Positions 63,710 to 64,000 of a stretch of DNA of 64,000 nt are shown here, piece after piece. The notes below the pieces were generated by a model, which searched no databases, was not told the origin of the DNA, and worked only from the letters and a program-made list of their open reading frames with translations. The stretch comes from Pseudomonas azotoformans (GTDB lineage Bacteria > Pseudomonadota > Gammaproteobacteria > Pseudomonadales > Pseudomonadaceae). Numbering within the stretch: position 1 is the first letter of the stretch; each line of letters opens with the position of its first letter. Location: contig NZ_CP014546.1 of the NCBI RefSeq assembly GCF_001579805.1, positions 4,712,001 through 4,776,000 of the forward strand, written 5' to 3'. The position numbers and the translations under genes are program-made.

Positions 63710-64000
63710 GGCAAGTCCTTGGCAGTGCTGAGGTCGGGCAAATGGTCGAGCAGCTCAAGCTGCAATTCGGGGTCTTCCAGGTGGGCCACCAGTGCGGTGC
63801 GGCTCAGGCGTTCCGCCGGGACCTGGGCCACGAATACGCGATGGCCCAGGCGCGCCAGCGGGTGTGTGGCGACGGGCAGGCTGCGGTTGCCGTGGAATCC
63901 GGCTCGCGCCAATGCGCTTTGCCACTGCGACAGGTCGAGGAAGGTGGCGCTGCTGAGCTGGCGTTCGTCGCTGGCCTGGTTGAGCATGAAAGCCTGGGAA
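63706..64000 (-). CDS. C-terminal fragment, likely methyltransferase domain of an NRPS/PKS
   Basis: The last gene is cut by the right edge. The frame is open to the window end, with SQAF ahead of the first in-frame ATG (63987), so it is not an N-terminus. The visible part, LNQASDERQLSSATFLDLSQ followed by QSALARAGF and LGHRVFVAQVP, resembles the C-terminal strands of the SAM methyltransferase domains found in pyochelin/yersiniabactin synthetases. It ends in an acidic LLDHLPDLS tail. The call rests on a weak pattern and on the operon context; it overlaps the P450 ATG by four bases. Confidence 0.45.
   Translation of the reverse strand, partial: SQAFMLNQASDERQLSSATFLDLSQWQSALARAGFHGNRSLPVATHPLARLGHRVFVAQVPAERLSRTALVAHLEDPELQLELLDHLPDLSTAKDLP

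Overview
The window reads as chromosomal DNA of a fluorescent pseudomonad of the Pseudomonas fluorescens complex. It is GC-rich and carries Pseudomonas-type REP hairpins, a DUF2790 protein, a MexEF-OprN type efflux operon, a benRABCDKF benzoate island with a Pm-like promoter, Ku/LigD end joining and LpxO. The species call rests on these family resemblances only; no rRNA or housekeeping marker is present.

Layout. 0-5 kb: the end of a MarR-type regulator, a nicotinamide riboside kinase/PnuC pair, a chemoreceptor, uppP, a DUF1294 gene, then about 480 bp of repeats. 5-16 kb: LysR and YjbR genes, a succinate-semialdehyde-type dehydrogenase opposite an AraC regulator, azoR, a secreted hydrolase, two MFS carriers around an ABC-F ATPase, a methyltransferase and a TIGR03067-like protein. 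16-19.3 kb: an orphan Wzz-type chain-length protein and LpxO, both read from TTG. 19.3-24.3 kb: ku-ligD, then a small secreted protein with a PQQ-type aldose dehydrogenase. 24.3-32.4 kb: a TetR regulator with its DUF1348 neighbour, pssA, and an iron-uptake operon efeU-efeO-efeB-efeM behind a Fur-box-like site. 32.4-38.3 kb: mexE-mexF-oprN. 38.7-46.1 kb: benR and benABCDKF. 46-55 kb: a LysR gene, a peptide-type ABC importer with a fused double ATPase, and a TonB-dependent receptor.

55.4-64 kb: after a secreted Yellow/royal-jelly-family protein comes the most unusual locus, a tightly overlapping minus-strand operon that runs off the right edge. In transcription order it holds a fragment resembling the C-terminus of an NRPS/PKS methyltransferase, a cytochrome P450, a PchG/YbtU-type thiazolinyl imide reductase, a glyoxalase-like (VOC) protein, an aryl-AMP ligase, a type II thioesterase, isochorismate-pyruvate lyase and isochorismate synthase. 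This is a pyochelin/yersiniabactin-type salicyl-thiazoline assembly kit with two extra tailoring genes. The isochorismate synthase is broken by a one-base frameshift in a short G tract, the ligase has a mixed DHB/salicylate specificity code, and the P450 lacks the usual I-helix threonine. This locus is the best candidate for an undescribed system; its NRPS core lies beyond the window.

No tRNA, rRNA, CRISPR array, prophage or transposase gene was recognised.
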